Part shown: in pieces, positions 19,902 through 29,262 of the stretch
Layout of the letters: the number at the start of each line of letters is the position of its first letter
Position numbering within the stretch: the first letter of the stretch is position 1
Source: Candidatus Calditenuaceae archaeon
GTDB taxonomy: Archaea; Thermoproteota; Nitrososphaeria_A; Caldarchaeales; Calditenuaceae
Reading direction: 5' to 3'
Assembly (NCBI GenBank): GCA_025059595.1
Contig: JANXDI010000017.1
Coordinates: 1 to 64,000, forward strand
DNA: 64,000 nt
The notes under the pieces: generated by a model
What the model was told of the DNA's origin: nothing
What the model saw: the letters and a program-made list of their open reading frames with translations, nothing else
Databases searched by the model: none
Translations under genes and position numbers: made by a program

Positions 19902-20330
19902 ATGAGTGGTAGTGATTTTGGCTGGGTTTTCTTTGCGGTGCTGGCTCTGTTTATCTGGGGAGTGTGGGGTTTCATGACGCGACTGGTGGCCGCGTCGATT
20001 GGCTGGCGTGAGTTTACTGTCCTCGCTTCAATCGGGAGCGTATCGTCTATGATTGTCTTCGCGATTCTTACGCGGCCAAGCATCTCGCACCCCTTAAGCA
20101 CATACGCGCTTACATTTCTCGTCGGGGTTCTGGGCTTTCTGGGGACGCCGATGCTCTACGCAGCCCTTGAGCGGAACCCGTCCTCGATAGTAATCGTCGC
20201 GACTTCGCTCTACCCACTCGTGGCCATAATACTCTCAGTCCTGATTTTGAAGGAGCTTCCGACTGCGAGACAGGCTGTCGGGATAGCGTTGGCCATCATC
20301 GCGCTTATCCTCATCTCGTCCGAAAGCTAG
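19902..20330 (+). CDS. EamA/DMT-family transporter, half-size (142 aa)
   Basis: ALFIWGVWGFMTRLV...TPMLYAALERNPSSIVIVATSLYPLVAIILSVLILKELPTARQAVGIALAIIAL. Confidence 0.85.
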   Translation: MSGSDFGWVFFAVLALFIWGVWGFMTRLVAASIGWREFTVLASIGSVSSMIVFAILTRPSISHPLSTYALTFLVGVLGFLGTPMLYAALERNPSSIVIVATSLYPLVAIILSVLILKELPTARQAVGIALAIIALILISSES

Positions 20331-20378
20331 ACCACGAGAAGACGTATAGGGGGGCCTCGCTGAGGCTTATGAGGAGAG

Positions 20379-22415
20379 TTGGTGGCGGGTAGAGTTGCGA
20401 GTCTGGAGGAGGCTTACAGGCAGATACATCTGGACTTCCACACCTCCCCCCTGATACCAGATGTGGCGGCGGACTTTGACCCGCATGACTTCGCAGAGAC
20501 GCTAGCCCAAGCCTCCGTGAATTCTGTCACCGTCTTCGCAAAATGCCACCACGGGATGTCTTACTACGAAACGAGGGTTGGCGTGAAGCATCCGTCACTC
20601 AAGATTGACCTTCTCAGAGAGATGGTGGAGGCCTGTCACCGGAGGGCGATTAGGGTCGCGGCGTATTACTCTGTCTGCTGGGACTCTCATATGGGTGAGG
20701 AGCATCCTGAGTGGCTTCAAGTAGATAGTAGCGGCGCGCCTCTCAGGCCTCGGCCGTTCGAGAGGCCTTACTACAGCTGGGAGACCCTCTGCCTCAACAC
20801 ACCCTACGTAGAATACGTCGAGGCACAGCTCAGAGAGATTCTTGACAGCTACGATGTGGATGGTGTTTTTCTCGACATCGTTGGGCAGAGGAGGCCGGGC
20901 TGCATCTGCCGATACTGTAGGGCATCGATGAGCAGGCTGGGCATGAATTATTCAGTCGACGAAGACCTCAGGAGGCACTCGAGGATGATTGAGGAGAGGT
21001 TTATGGCGAGGATGTGGGAGCTTGTCTCGAGCCTCAGACCCTCCGCGACGCTCTTCTTCAACGGCGCATCAAACCTGAACATCGCCCGCCTAGCCGAGAA
21101 ATACATGACGCACTTCGAGATTGAATCCCTCCCCACAGGGCCGTGGGGATACTACCACTTTCCACTCTACGCCCGCTACCTGAGAAACCTCGGGAAGCCA
21201 ATCGTAGGTATGACGGGTAGATTTCACCTCTCATGGGCCGATTTCGGCGGAGTGAAGCCCCTCCCTCAGCTTGTCTATGAGGCGGGGCGGATATTGGCGC
21301 ACGGCGCCGCGGTCTCTGTTGGCGACCAGATGCATCCAAGGGGGGCGCTGGACAGGGCTGTCTATAGCGTTGTCGGAGGTGCCTATGGTGTTGTGAAGAC
21401 TGTTGAGGAGTTGGCGCGCGGTTCTGAGCCGCTGTATGAGGCGGCGGTCTTGGCTCTGCCGCGTTCGAGGGGTGCTGACCCGTATGTTTTCCATGAGGGT
21501 GGGTTTGGGATGGATGATTCGTTGGCCGGCGCCGTGAAGGTTCTGCTGGAAGAGAAGATACAGTTTAACGTGTTAGACCCCTTGATGGATTTTCAGGGCT
21601 ACGGCCTACTGATAATACCTGATTTTGGCCTCCTCGACGAGGCTGCGAGGCAGAAGCTCGCCAAGTTCATCTCCATGGGAGGTGGGGTAATCTTCAGCTA
21701 CAAGGCGACGCTGGAGAACGGAGCGTTCAGATGCCCCGGAATCAACCTGACACCGGTCGAGGCTGACAAGTATGACGTGGACTTCATACGCGTCGGCCCC
21801 CGCCTAGCCGAGGGCGTCCCAGCGGACTTCGACGTAGCGATGTACGGCTCGGGCGTCTACACTAGAATTGAGGGAGGCGAGACTCTAGCGCGCGTCAGGG
21901 AGCCCTACTTCAGAAGAAGCTACAGAGCATACACCTCCCACACCTACACTCCTGCCTCAAAGGACTCGGAGAGCCCAGCCATAGCCCTCTCAAGAGACGG
22001 CAAAGTCATGTACATCTACTCGCCGATATTCGCCGCCTACTTCAGGCACGGCTACTGGGTTTACAAGACTATTCTGAGGAACTGTCTCAACCTAATGCTC
22101 CGCGAGAGGCTCGTCCACAATACTCTCCCACCGACATCGGAGGCCTACCTCTGGAGAAAAACGGACTCCCTCATACTACATTTAGTAAACTACCAGTCCA
22201 TGAGGATCGGCAGGCATCCGGAATACATGAGCGAGTATACGCCGTATTCGTCTCTGAGGTTGAGGGTGAGGACTGCTAGGGAGCCTGTGCGGGTCTATTC
22301 TCCCCTGAGAGGGCGGGAGCTACGATATGATTTCTCCGGCGGTATGGTGGAGGTTGTGCTTGAGGCGCCTAACGTGTATGAGGTGGTTGTTCTGGAGGGA
22401 GCGGCTAAAAGGTAA
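20379..22415 (+). CDS. glycoside hydrolase-like protein (GHL6-like TIM barrel with beta-galactosidase-trimerization-like domain)
   Basis: IHLDFHTSPLIPDVAADFDPHDFAETLAQASVNSVTVFAKCHHGMSYY, DVDGVFLDIVGQRRPGCICRYCR. Confidence 0.75.
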   Translation: MVAGRVASLEEAYRQIHLDFHTSPLIPDVAADFDPHDFAETLAQASVNSVTVFAKCHHGMSYYETRVGVKHPSLKIDLLREMVEACHRRAIRVAAYYSVCWDSHMGEEHPEWLQVDSSGAPLRPRPFERPYYSWETLCLNTPYVEYVEAQLREILDSYDVDGVFLDIVGQRRPGCICRYCRASMSRLGMNYSVDEDLRRHSRMIEERFMARMWELVSSLRPSATLFFNGASNLNIARLAEKYMTHFEIESLPTGPWGYYHFPLYARYLRNLGKPIVGMTGRFHLSWADFGGVKPLPQLVYEAGRILAHGAAVSVGDQMHPRGALDRAVYSVVGGAYGVVKTVEELARGSEPLYEAAVLALPRSRGADPYVFHEGGFGMDDSLAGAVKVLLEEKIQFNVLDPLMDFQGYGLLIIPDFGLLDEAARQKLAKFISMGGGVIFSYKATLENGAFRCPGINLTPVEADKYDVDFIRVGPRLAEGVPADFDVAMYGSGVYTRIEGGETLARVREPYFRRSYRAYTSHTYTPASKDSESPAIALSRDGKVMYIYSPIFAAYFRHGYWVYKTILRNCLNLMLRERLVHNTLPPTSEAYLWRKTDSLILHLVNYQSMRIGRHPEYMSEYTPYSSLRLRVRTAREPVRVYSPLRGRELRYDFSGGMVEVVLEAPNVYEVVVLEGAAKR

Positions 22416-22797
22416 CTATCTTTTCAGGCTTGATTTTCCATATTAACCTGTTGCTTCTAGGTCCCTCAAACCTCGCGGCTCCCAGATATTTCCTAGCCAG
22501 CCTGTCTATGTGCTCCACAGCACCTTGAGCCGTCTTCTCAACAACGCGCCCACGAATCTCAACATACCTATAAGGGTTGGCGGCGTCGGCTATAGCTATT
22601 GAGACGCGAGGGTCTCTATCCGTGTTCTTATCCTTCCTCCTACCCTTCACCGTGTTGATTAAGACGTAGTCGCCCTCGATATCCACCCAGACCGGCGTAA
22701 CTTGTGGCGAACCGTTAGGCATCACGGTCGCGACAAACCCAATATTCTTGCCCTCGACTAGACTCCTAACCTCTGGCAGAAGCTTCACCATGGCCAA
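22405..22797 (-). CDS. PPOX-class F420/FMN-dependent oxidoreductase
   Basis: NIGFVATVMPNGSPQVTPVWVDIEGDYVLINTVKGRRKDKNTDRDPRVSIAI. Confidence 0.93.
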   Translation of the reverse strand: MAMVKLLPEVRSLVEGKNIGFVATVMPNGSPQVTPVWVDIEGDYVLINTVKGRRKDKNTDRDPRVSIAIADAANPYRYVEIRGRVVEKTAQGAVEHIDRLARKYLGAARFEGPRSNRLIWKIKPEKIVTF

Positions 22798-22955
22798 GTC
22801 CTAGCTGGCGTCTGTTCATATTTTAACATTCCGAGCGACCTGCCCTCTCCTTCTAAGATAAGGGCCTTCAGGCATCCCCGAGTGCATAGGTGGCGTTGTG
22901 CGGGAGCTAGCTGCCTAGTCACGCTTTTATACACCGCTTAGCGGATTGGTGGCGA

Positions 22956-23657
22956 GTGAAATTGAGGTTCGAGATTAAGCACCGTCCATCCTACTCGTTG
23001 CTTGAGGTTGAGCTTGAGCAAGGCGAGGCGGTTAGGGCTGAGGCCGGAGCCATGACGTACATGTCGCCGAGCATCGAGGTGAGGACTGTCATGCGGGAGG
23101 CCAGCTTCATTGAGAGCCTCGGACTCAAACTTCTCGGCGCACAGTCCTTCTTCGTGAATGAGTATGCGGCGAAGGCTGGGAGGGGTGCGGTGGGGCTGGT
23201 CTCGGCTCCGCTAGGTGACATAGCGCACATGGAGGTTAGGCCGGGGCTTGGCTACATCGTCCAGAAGGCGGCCTACGTGGCCTCAGGCCTCAACGTCGAC
23301 CTCGACATAAAGTGGCAAGGCTTCACACGCGGCCTCTTCGGCCAAGGCCTATTCATGCTCCGAGCAACAGGAAGCGGAGACCTCTTCATCAACACATTCG
23401 GAGCCCTCGAGAAAAAGACACTCGCGCCAGGGGAGGAGCTCGTCGTTGACAACTTCCACCTAGCCGCATTCACCGACACCTGCACCTACACGGTAACGAA
23501 GTTCGGCGGCCTCAAATCCACAATACTCGGAGGCGAAGGCCTTGTTGTGAGGGTGAGGGGTCCGGGAGACGTCTACATACAGACCAAAAACCCCGCAGAG
23601 TTCGCCGAGTGGCTCTGGAGCCTACTGGAGCCCTACGTTAGGTCAAGAGCAAGATGA
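22956..23657 (+). CDS. AIM24/TIGR00266 family protein
   Basis: LEVELEQGEAVRAEAGAMTYMSPSIEVRTVM...GQGLFMLRATGSGDLFINTFGAL. Confidence 0.9.
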   Translation: MKLRFEIKHRPSYSLLEVELEQGEAVRAEAGAMTYMSPSIEVRTVMREASFIESLGLKLLGAQSFFVNEYAAKAGRGAVGLVSAPLGDIAHMEVRPGLGYIVQKAAYVASGLNVDLDIKWQGFTRGLFGQGLFMLRATGSGDLFINTFGALEKKTLAPGEELVVDNFHLAAFTDTCTYTVTKFGGLKSTILGGEGLVVRVRGPGDVYIQTKNPAEFAEWLWSLLEPYVRSRAR

Positions 23658-23832
23658 ATTTTACAGTACCCTCAAAATCATACTATGCATAAGATTGCAT
23701 AATTGCCGTTTCTAGACGATTTAAGAGGCCTTTTAGCCGCCGATAAATCAAGTACAGAGTCAGATTTACTCGGTCTAGAGTTAAACCGTCAGGTTAAAAT
23801 AACTCGAAATCCAAAAATGAATTCCAATCATG

Positions 23833-23868
23833 ATGTAGATTTTATACAAATCAATTCGTAATCTACAT
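23833..23868. promoter_or_regulatory. 9-bp perfect inverted repeat ATGTAGATT-N18-AATCTACAT upstream of crtI
   Basis: Arms 23833-23841 and 23860-23868 in the AT-rich intergenic region before the carotenoid genes. Confidence 0.4.
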
Positions 23869-23942
23869 TAAAATTCACAAGACGAGTTTTTACAACATGT
23901 TTTTTACTACGGAAATTCCGGATTAACTCAGAGGGTGTCTTC

Positions 23943-25490
23943 ATGTTTACTTTGAGGCCCACCGAGCCGGCCTCCATAGGGTCTTCCTTAGAAGATACCA
24001 ACAGTCGTGGCGACGGGTTTAGAGTAGTCGTCGTAGGTGCAGGTGTGGGGGGCCTCGCAGTCGCGGCTCTCTTAGCTAAGGATGGACATGAAGTCACCGT
24101 GGTGGAGAAGAACGAATCCATAGGCGGCAGAGCAGGGGCCTTCATCCGGGATGGTTTCGCCTTCGACACAGGCCCTACGTGGTACCTTATGCCAGATGTC
24201 TTTGACAGGTTTTTTCAAGAATTCGGGAGAAGGACATCCGACCTGTACACTCTATATAGGCTGGACCCTAGCTACAGAGTATTTTTCGACGACGGCGAGG
24301 TCGTCGACATCAGCCATGACGTGGAGAAGGTCTACCAGCTCTTCGACAGCTTGGAAGAGGGGGGAGGTGAGAAGCTCCGCAGATTCCTGAACAAATGCGA
24401 GGAGCTTTACAAAAGCATCAGAAAGACCCTCTACCTCGACCTCGACTCACCATTAAGCCTACTCAACCGCGAAATCCTTTCACAGGGGCTAAAAATCAAC
24501 ATATTCGAATCGGTCGAGAGCTACGTCAAAAAGAGTTTCCAGAGCGACAAGGCGCGGAAAATCCTTCTATACTCCGTGGGATTCATCGGAACACCACCAG
24601 CCAAATCACCATCCTTCTACGCAATCCTCAACTACGTGAAGATAGTCCAAGGAGTTTACTTCCCGGAAGGAGGAATTAGACGGCTGGTTCAAGTCCTCTA
24701 CGACTTGGCCAAGTCTCAGGGTGTAGAGTTTCTCACGGGCCAAGAGGTCAAGAAGATCGAGGTTGAGGATGGCGTGGCGAGGCGTGTGCTGGTGGATGGC
24801 TCGGCGCTTGATGCTGATGTCGTGGTGGTAAACGCAGACTACGCCTACACCGAGCTTAATCTCCTCGACAGGAGATACAGGACATACGACGAAAACTACT
24901 GGAGAAGCCGGACACTAACACCATCCGCACTAATCGCCTTCATCGGCCTCGACAGGAAAATCGACTCACTAACGACTCACAATGTCTTTCTCGAGCGGGA
25001 CTGGAGCGAAAACTTTTACCAGATTTTCGACCCCCTCCGCGCCAAGTGGCCTGACTACGCCTCATACTATGTCCATGTCCCTTCCAAGGTCGATAAGTCA
25101 GCGGCCCCTAAGGAGGGGGAGGCGGTCTTCTTCCTGATTCCTATCGCATCGGGGTTGGAGGACAGCGATGAGAAGAGAGAAAAACTTTTCACAAACATCC
25201 TGCGAGACCTTGAACATAAGACGGGAGAAAAAATCGGTGAAAACATAGTTCTGAAGGGACTATTTAGCATCAGAGACTTCTCGGCGCGCTTCAACGCATT
25301 CAGAGGAACAGCTCTCGGGCTCGCCCACACGCTGAGGCAGACGGCCTTCTGGAGGCCCCGCCACAGAAGCGCGAAAGTTAAAAACCTCTACTACACCGGC
25401 CAATACACCCACCCAGGAATAGGCCTCCCCATGGTCCTCATCTCCGCCCAAATCGTGCGGAAAAAGATTGCGAAGGAGTTGAAGAGCTAA
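23943..25490 (+). CDS. crtI: phytoene desaturase (CrtI family)
   Basis: VVVVGAGVGGLAVAALLAKDGHEVTVVEKNESIGGRAGAFIRDGFAFDTGPTWYLMPDVFDRFF; C-terminal LYYTGQYTHPGIGLPMVLISAQI. Confidence 0.96.
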   Translation: MFTLRPTEPASIGSSLEDTNSRGDGFRVVVVGAGVGGLAVAALLAKDGHEVTVVEKNESIGGRAGAFIRDGFAFDTGPTWYLMPDVFDRFFQEFGRRTSDLYTLYRLDPSYRVFFDDGEVVDISHDVEKVYQLFDSLEEGGGEKLRRFLNKCEELYKSIRKTLYLDLDSPLSLLNREILSQGLKINIFESVESYVKKSFQSDKARKILLYSVGFIGTPPAKSPSFYAILNYVKIVQGVYFPEGGIRRLVQVLYDLAKSQGVEFLTGQEVKKIEVEDGVARRVLVDGSALDADVVVVNADYAYTELNLLDRRYRTYDENYWRSRTLTPSALIAFIGLDRKIDSLTTHNVFLERDWSENFYQIFDPLRAKWPDYASYYVHVPSKVDKSAAPKEGEAVFFLIPIASGLEDSDEKREKLFTNILRDLEHKTGEKIGENIVLKGLFSIRDFSARFNAFRGTALGLAHTLRQTAFWRPRHRSAKVKNLYYTGQYTHPGIGLPMVLISAQIVRKKIAKELKS

Positions 25491-26375
25491 ATGATGGTCC
25501 AAAGAAAAATCCCGGTCGACTCAGAAATTTTCCGGCTATTCAAACGCGGAAGCACAACATATTTCAACAGCACCCTTTTTTTCCCCGAAGACGTCCGTGT
25601 CAACGTGTTTAGGCTTTACGCTTTTCTGAGAAAGGCGGACGACTTTGTGGACAGAGTTCCTCAGGACGCTGAGGGCTTTTACAGGTTTAGGACCGAGTAT
25701 GAAAGGGCTGTGAACGGCTACGAGACCTCAGACATAGTGGTTAAGGAGTTTGTCGCCCTGTCGAGGGAGAAGGGCTTCGACCCGAGCTGGGCTGAAGCAT
25801 TTCTAGACGCCATGGAGGCTGACCTCTATAAGAGGGTATACAATACCCTGGAGGAGCTTCTCGTCTACATGTACGGCTCCGCCGAGGTCGTGGGTTTATA
25901 CATGGCCAAGATAATGGGCCTTAAAGAGGAGTCATTCATCTACGCACGACACCTAGGAAGAGCCATGCAATACATCAACTTCATCAGAGACATCCAAGAA
26001 GACCTGGCCCTGGGCAGACAGTATCTCCCGCTTAACGAGCTCAAACAATACGGAATTCAAAGCCTCGACCCTGTAGAGGTCTACATAAAAAGGAAGCAAT
26101 TTTCACAATTCATTCGCGAGCAGATTCGCCGCTACTTTGAGTGGCAGAGATTCGCCGAGGAGGGATACAAATACATCCCCTACAGATATCTGATACCCAT
26201 AAAGACGGCGGCTGACATGTACAAGTTAACGGCGAAGATAATCTATCGCAATCCGTGGATTGTGTATCGCAGGAAGGTCAAGCCTCAGAAGGCGCGGATA
26301 GTCTATGCCGCTTACGCTAATTTCGTTTATGCCCTTCGATACAAGATTCCGGCTGGTGTCCTCTCTTGCACGTGA
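25491..26375 (+). CDS. crtB: phytoene/squalene synthase
   Basis: STTYFNSTLFFPEDVRVNVFRLYAFLRKADDFVD, YINFIRDIQEDLALGRQYLP. Confidence 0.95.
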   Translation: MMVQRKIPVDSEIFRLFKRGSTTYFNSTLFFPEDVRVNVFRLYAFLRKADDFVDRVPQDAEGFYRFRTEYERAVNGYETSDIVVKEFVALSREKGFDPSWAEAFLDAMEADLYKRVYNTLEELLVYMYGSAEVVGLYMAKIMGLKEESFIYARHLGRAMQYINFIRDIQEDLALGRQYLPLNELKQYGIQSLDPVEVYIKRKQFSQFIREQIRRYFEWQRFAEEGYKYIPYRYLIPIKTAADMYKLTAKIIYRNPWIVYRRKVKPQKARIVYAAYANFVYALRYKIPAGVLSCT

Positions 26376-27235
26376 CTCAGACAGTCAAGAAGATTATCAA
26401 AATCTCTCGTTTCAGGTTCTGGATATACGCGGCCGGGCCTTATGTGATCGGCTACACACTTGGCGCCTCGGGCTTTAACGACTTTTTGAGGCCCGAGTAT
26501 TACGTCTACCTCGTTTACTTCTTCCTGCCTGCAAACATCATCATCTACGGAATCAATGACTACTTCGACGTGGAGACGGACTTGCTAAACCCCAAGAAGG
26601 ATGAGAAGGAGGTGAGGGTCTTGGGGGAAGAGAGGCGTAGACTTGGTCGCCTGCTAGCAGCCATGATTTCCATGAGCTTGGGATTGATGGTTCTTCAGGA
26701 TAATATAGCTCGGCTTCTCTTCGCTGGATTCCTCTTCCTCGCGATTTTCTACAGCGCGCCGCCCCTCCGCTTCAAGAATAAGCCCTTCCTAGACTTCGCC
26801 TCCAACTACCTCTACATCATGCCGGGAATCTTCGGACATTATATTGCTTCAGGCCGCTTGCCGGACATTCCGATTTTGGTCGCAGGTTTTCTACACATAG
26901 CGGCGATGCACATCTTCTCAGCAATCCCCGACATCGAGTATGACCGAAGAGCGGGGATAATGACTACGCCCGTCTTTATGGGTAGAGGCCCGGCGATGGT
27001 GCTTGTGTTCGCCTTCTGGTCCGGCCTCTCATACTTCGCGCTAACTCTTACGGAATTTCACCCCCTCAGCTTTCTCGTCCTGATATACCCCATGATTCCA
27101 ATATCGGTCTCCATATTGAAGCGAGACATCAACCGCGTCTACTGGCTCCTCCCCTACATCAACGGAGGCTTAGGAGGCCTGCTTTGGCTCGGCCTAGTCA
27201 ACTATAAGATCATACCATTCTTTCCCAAAATCTAG
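26366..27235 (+). CDS. UbiA-family prenyltransferase, likely lycopene elongase-like
   Basis: NIIIYGINDYFDVETDLLNPKKDEKE, AIPDIEYDRRAGIMTTPVFMG; overlaps crtB. Confidence 0.88.
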   Translation: MHVTQTVKKIIKISRFRFWIYAAGPYVIGYTLGASGFNDFLRPEYYVYLVYFFLPANIIIYGINDYFDVETDLLNPKKDEKEVRVLGEERRRLGRLLAAMISMSLGLMVLQDNIARLLFAGFLFLAIFYSAPPLRFKNKPFLDFASNYLYIMPGIFGHYIASGRLPDIPILVAGFLHIAAMHIFSAIPDIEYDRRAGIMTTPVFMGRGPAMVLVFAFWSGLSYFALTLTEFHPLSFLVLIYPMIPISVSILKRDINRVYWLLPYINGGLGGLLWLGLVNYKIIPFFPKI

Positions 27236-27335
27236 GGGGCAGCGCGGGCCATCAAAACACCGCGAGCCCATGATCTGCCCCTCTCCTTCCGATAGCCTGT
27301 TTAAGAAAGAAGATTGATGGAGTTTAGAATCATTG

Positions 27336-27770
27336 CTAGGACGTGGCAGGCGTTTTTGAGGCGTCTTGGCTCTCAGGTCTCAGAGCCTCGGCCCTCTGTT
27401 TCAGGAACTCCTCTATGTATTCCTTTGTTAGGACTTTGGCCTCGAGGAGGTTGACGATGGAGTTGGGCGAGGCTACGCCGGTCAGCCTCCCGATATTCCC
27501 CCGAATCTGCCTCCACTTAAGCTGCGTGTTCCCCGTCTTCGACCTGTAAATAATTCCCAAGACATCAGCGGCTTTCACAAACCTTATATCCCTAATCCGG
27601 GCCAACTCAATCTTGCTGGCCGCCTCCACGTATATCTCCCCCTTATCCGCATCCCTCTCCGGGAAGACTGTATGGTCCTTCAGATACCCTTTCGGAATCA
27701 GGCTGAGGCAGGTGTTGTAGATAATGAACATTCTAAACCGCTCTAGCGCAGTCTTGACGTCGATCTCCAT
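27336..27770 (-). CDS. hypothetical protein
   Basis: 144-aa ORF with balanced composition; no family recognised. Confidence 0.6.
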   Translation of the reverse strand: MEIDVKTALERFRMFIIYNTCLSLIPKGYLKDHTVFPERDADKGEIYVEAASKIELARIRDIRFVKAADVLGIIYRSKTGNTQLKWRQIRGNIGRLTGVASPNSIVNLLEAKVLTKEYIEEFLKQRAEALRPESQDASKTPATS

Positions 27771-28116
27771 CCGGCCTCCTCCGTATTAATATAAGTTGAA
27801 GGCGCAGCCCTTAAACATTCAGCCGGAAGCCTGTCTTAATTTCCATGTATCTTCAGATAGAGAGCAGATAGGCCGACTACTTCCAGCTCTTATTGCTCCT
27901 TTCACTAGGCTCGACAGACACTTCGAGGCCTACAACTTCTGCATCCGGCCTAGGCCTCAAAAGATGGCGCGGTAACATCAACTTACAGAGTGAGACGGCT
28001 CAGACGGATAAATAGTAAATCCTGAAAAAAAGGCGATTATTAAGCAAAATAGCCGTGTTATGGGCGTTCAACATTTTCGAAAAACTTAATAGTCCAGAAA
28101 AAAGGGAGTAAAATCC

Positions 28117-28540
28117 GTGAACTCTAGAAAATCGGGCGACGAGTTGAGAGAGGTTACAAGAGCTGATCATAGATGAGAAGGAGCTTTCGGCGGCTCTAAT
28201 AGATAGGGCTAAGAGGCTTATCAGGTTGATCCTTGACGGGAAAGTAATATTCATGATTCCCTTGGATAGTCTCCCTGTCTGGGCTCGGGTGCTGCTTTAC
28301 TTGGTCGGAAAGCGGCTAGCTAAAGAGATTGGCTTGGTCAAAACTGACGTGGCCACCATAGAGGAGATATCAGCGGCGACCGGCTCGGATTATTTCAGCG
28401 TAGCGGCCAGGCTCAAGGAACTTAAGGGACAGTATCTTGTCTCGACGGTTGAGCGTGGAGGATATATAGTGCAGCTGGCGAAGCTGCAGGAAATTCTCGA
28501 GAGGGTCGAGAAGAGCCTTACGCAAAAATCTCAGAGCTGA
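28117..28540 (+). pseudogene. small predicted winged-helix protein, copy 1, probable frameshift near 28150
   Basis: GTG at 28117 about 27 nt after TATA-like AAAACTTAATAG; VNSRKSGDELRE then shifted frame ERLQELIIDEKELSAALIDRAKRLIRLILDGKVIFMIPLDSLPVWARVLLYLVGKRLAKEIGL... Confidence 0.6.
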
Positions 28541-28547
28541 TTGTTAG

Positions 28548-28936
28548 ATGAGTGAGGGTCGGGAGCCGCTTCGAGAGCTGCTAATATTCAATGAGAAATC
28601 GATGGTCATTTAAGGAAGCTACACGGGTGAGGGAATTTTTCATGTTGACTGAAGAAGGTTATGTTCTGCCGAGAAGAAAAGTCCCGGAAGGTGTGCCTTA
28701 TTTATACGTATACATGCTGGGGAGAGCGGTGGCAGGGGTTTTAGGTTTGGTGGAAGACAGCACGTTTAGTCTGGGGCGAAATAACCATTCTGACAGGCTT
28801 GAAAGGTGATGAACTTATTAGATTCCTTTCCGCGACTCCTTACATAGCCTATGTCAATAATGGGAGATACCGGTTGAATACTCTTCTGCTTTCTCAGCTT
28901 TTAGATGAGCTTGAGGGATTAGAGGGAGGCACATGA
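28548..28936 (+). pseudogene. paralogous small predicted winged-helix protein, copy 2, frameshifted
   Basis: MSEGREPLRELLIFNEKSM, then FKEATRVREFFMLTEEGYVLPRRKVPEGVPYLYVYMLGRAVAGVLGLVEDSTFSLG, then after the G-run at 28773-28776 EITILTGLKGDELIRFLSATPYIAYVNNGRYRLNTLLLSQLLDELEGLEGGT*. Confidence 0.7.
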
Positions 28937-29262
28937 AATCATTAATTATCATTATCTATATTCAGGGATTGTGGCTGGTGAGTTTGGTACTGGAATATGG
29001 TGGTGATGACTGTCAGGCCATGGTTCTTGCTCTTGGCTGCTCGATTTCGCCACAACCCTCCGAGTATGTTCTGATTGCTTCTTGACGACTACCTCCGAAT
29101 CGCGCCCTCTTACAACCATATATCTGTATCCGCTATCCTTGAACGCCGAGCCGCCACCCCCTCAACCCTGAAAATCGGTAAAATGACCGCTTATTTTTGC
29201 CGTGTATTACACTTTCACTCCGCTGGGGATAGTCTTTAAGGTGGCTTGTCTTTTCTGAAGGG

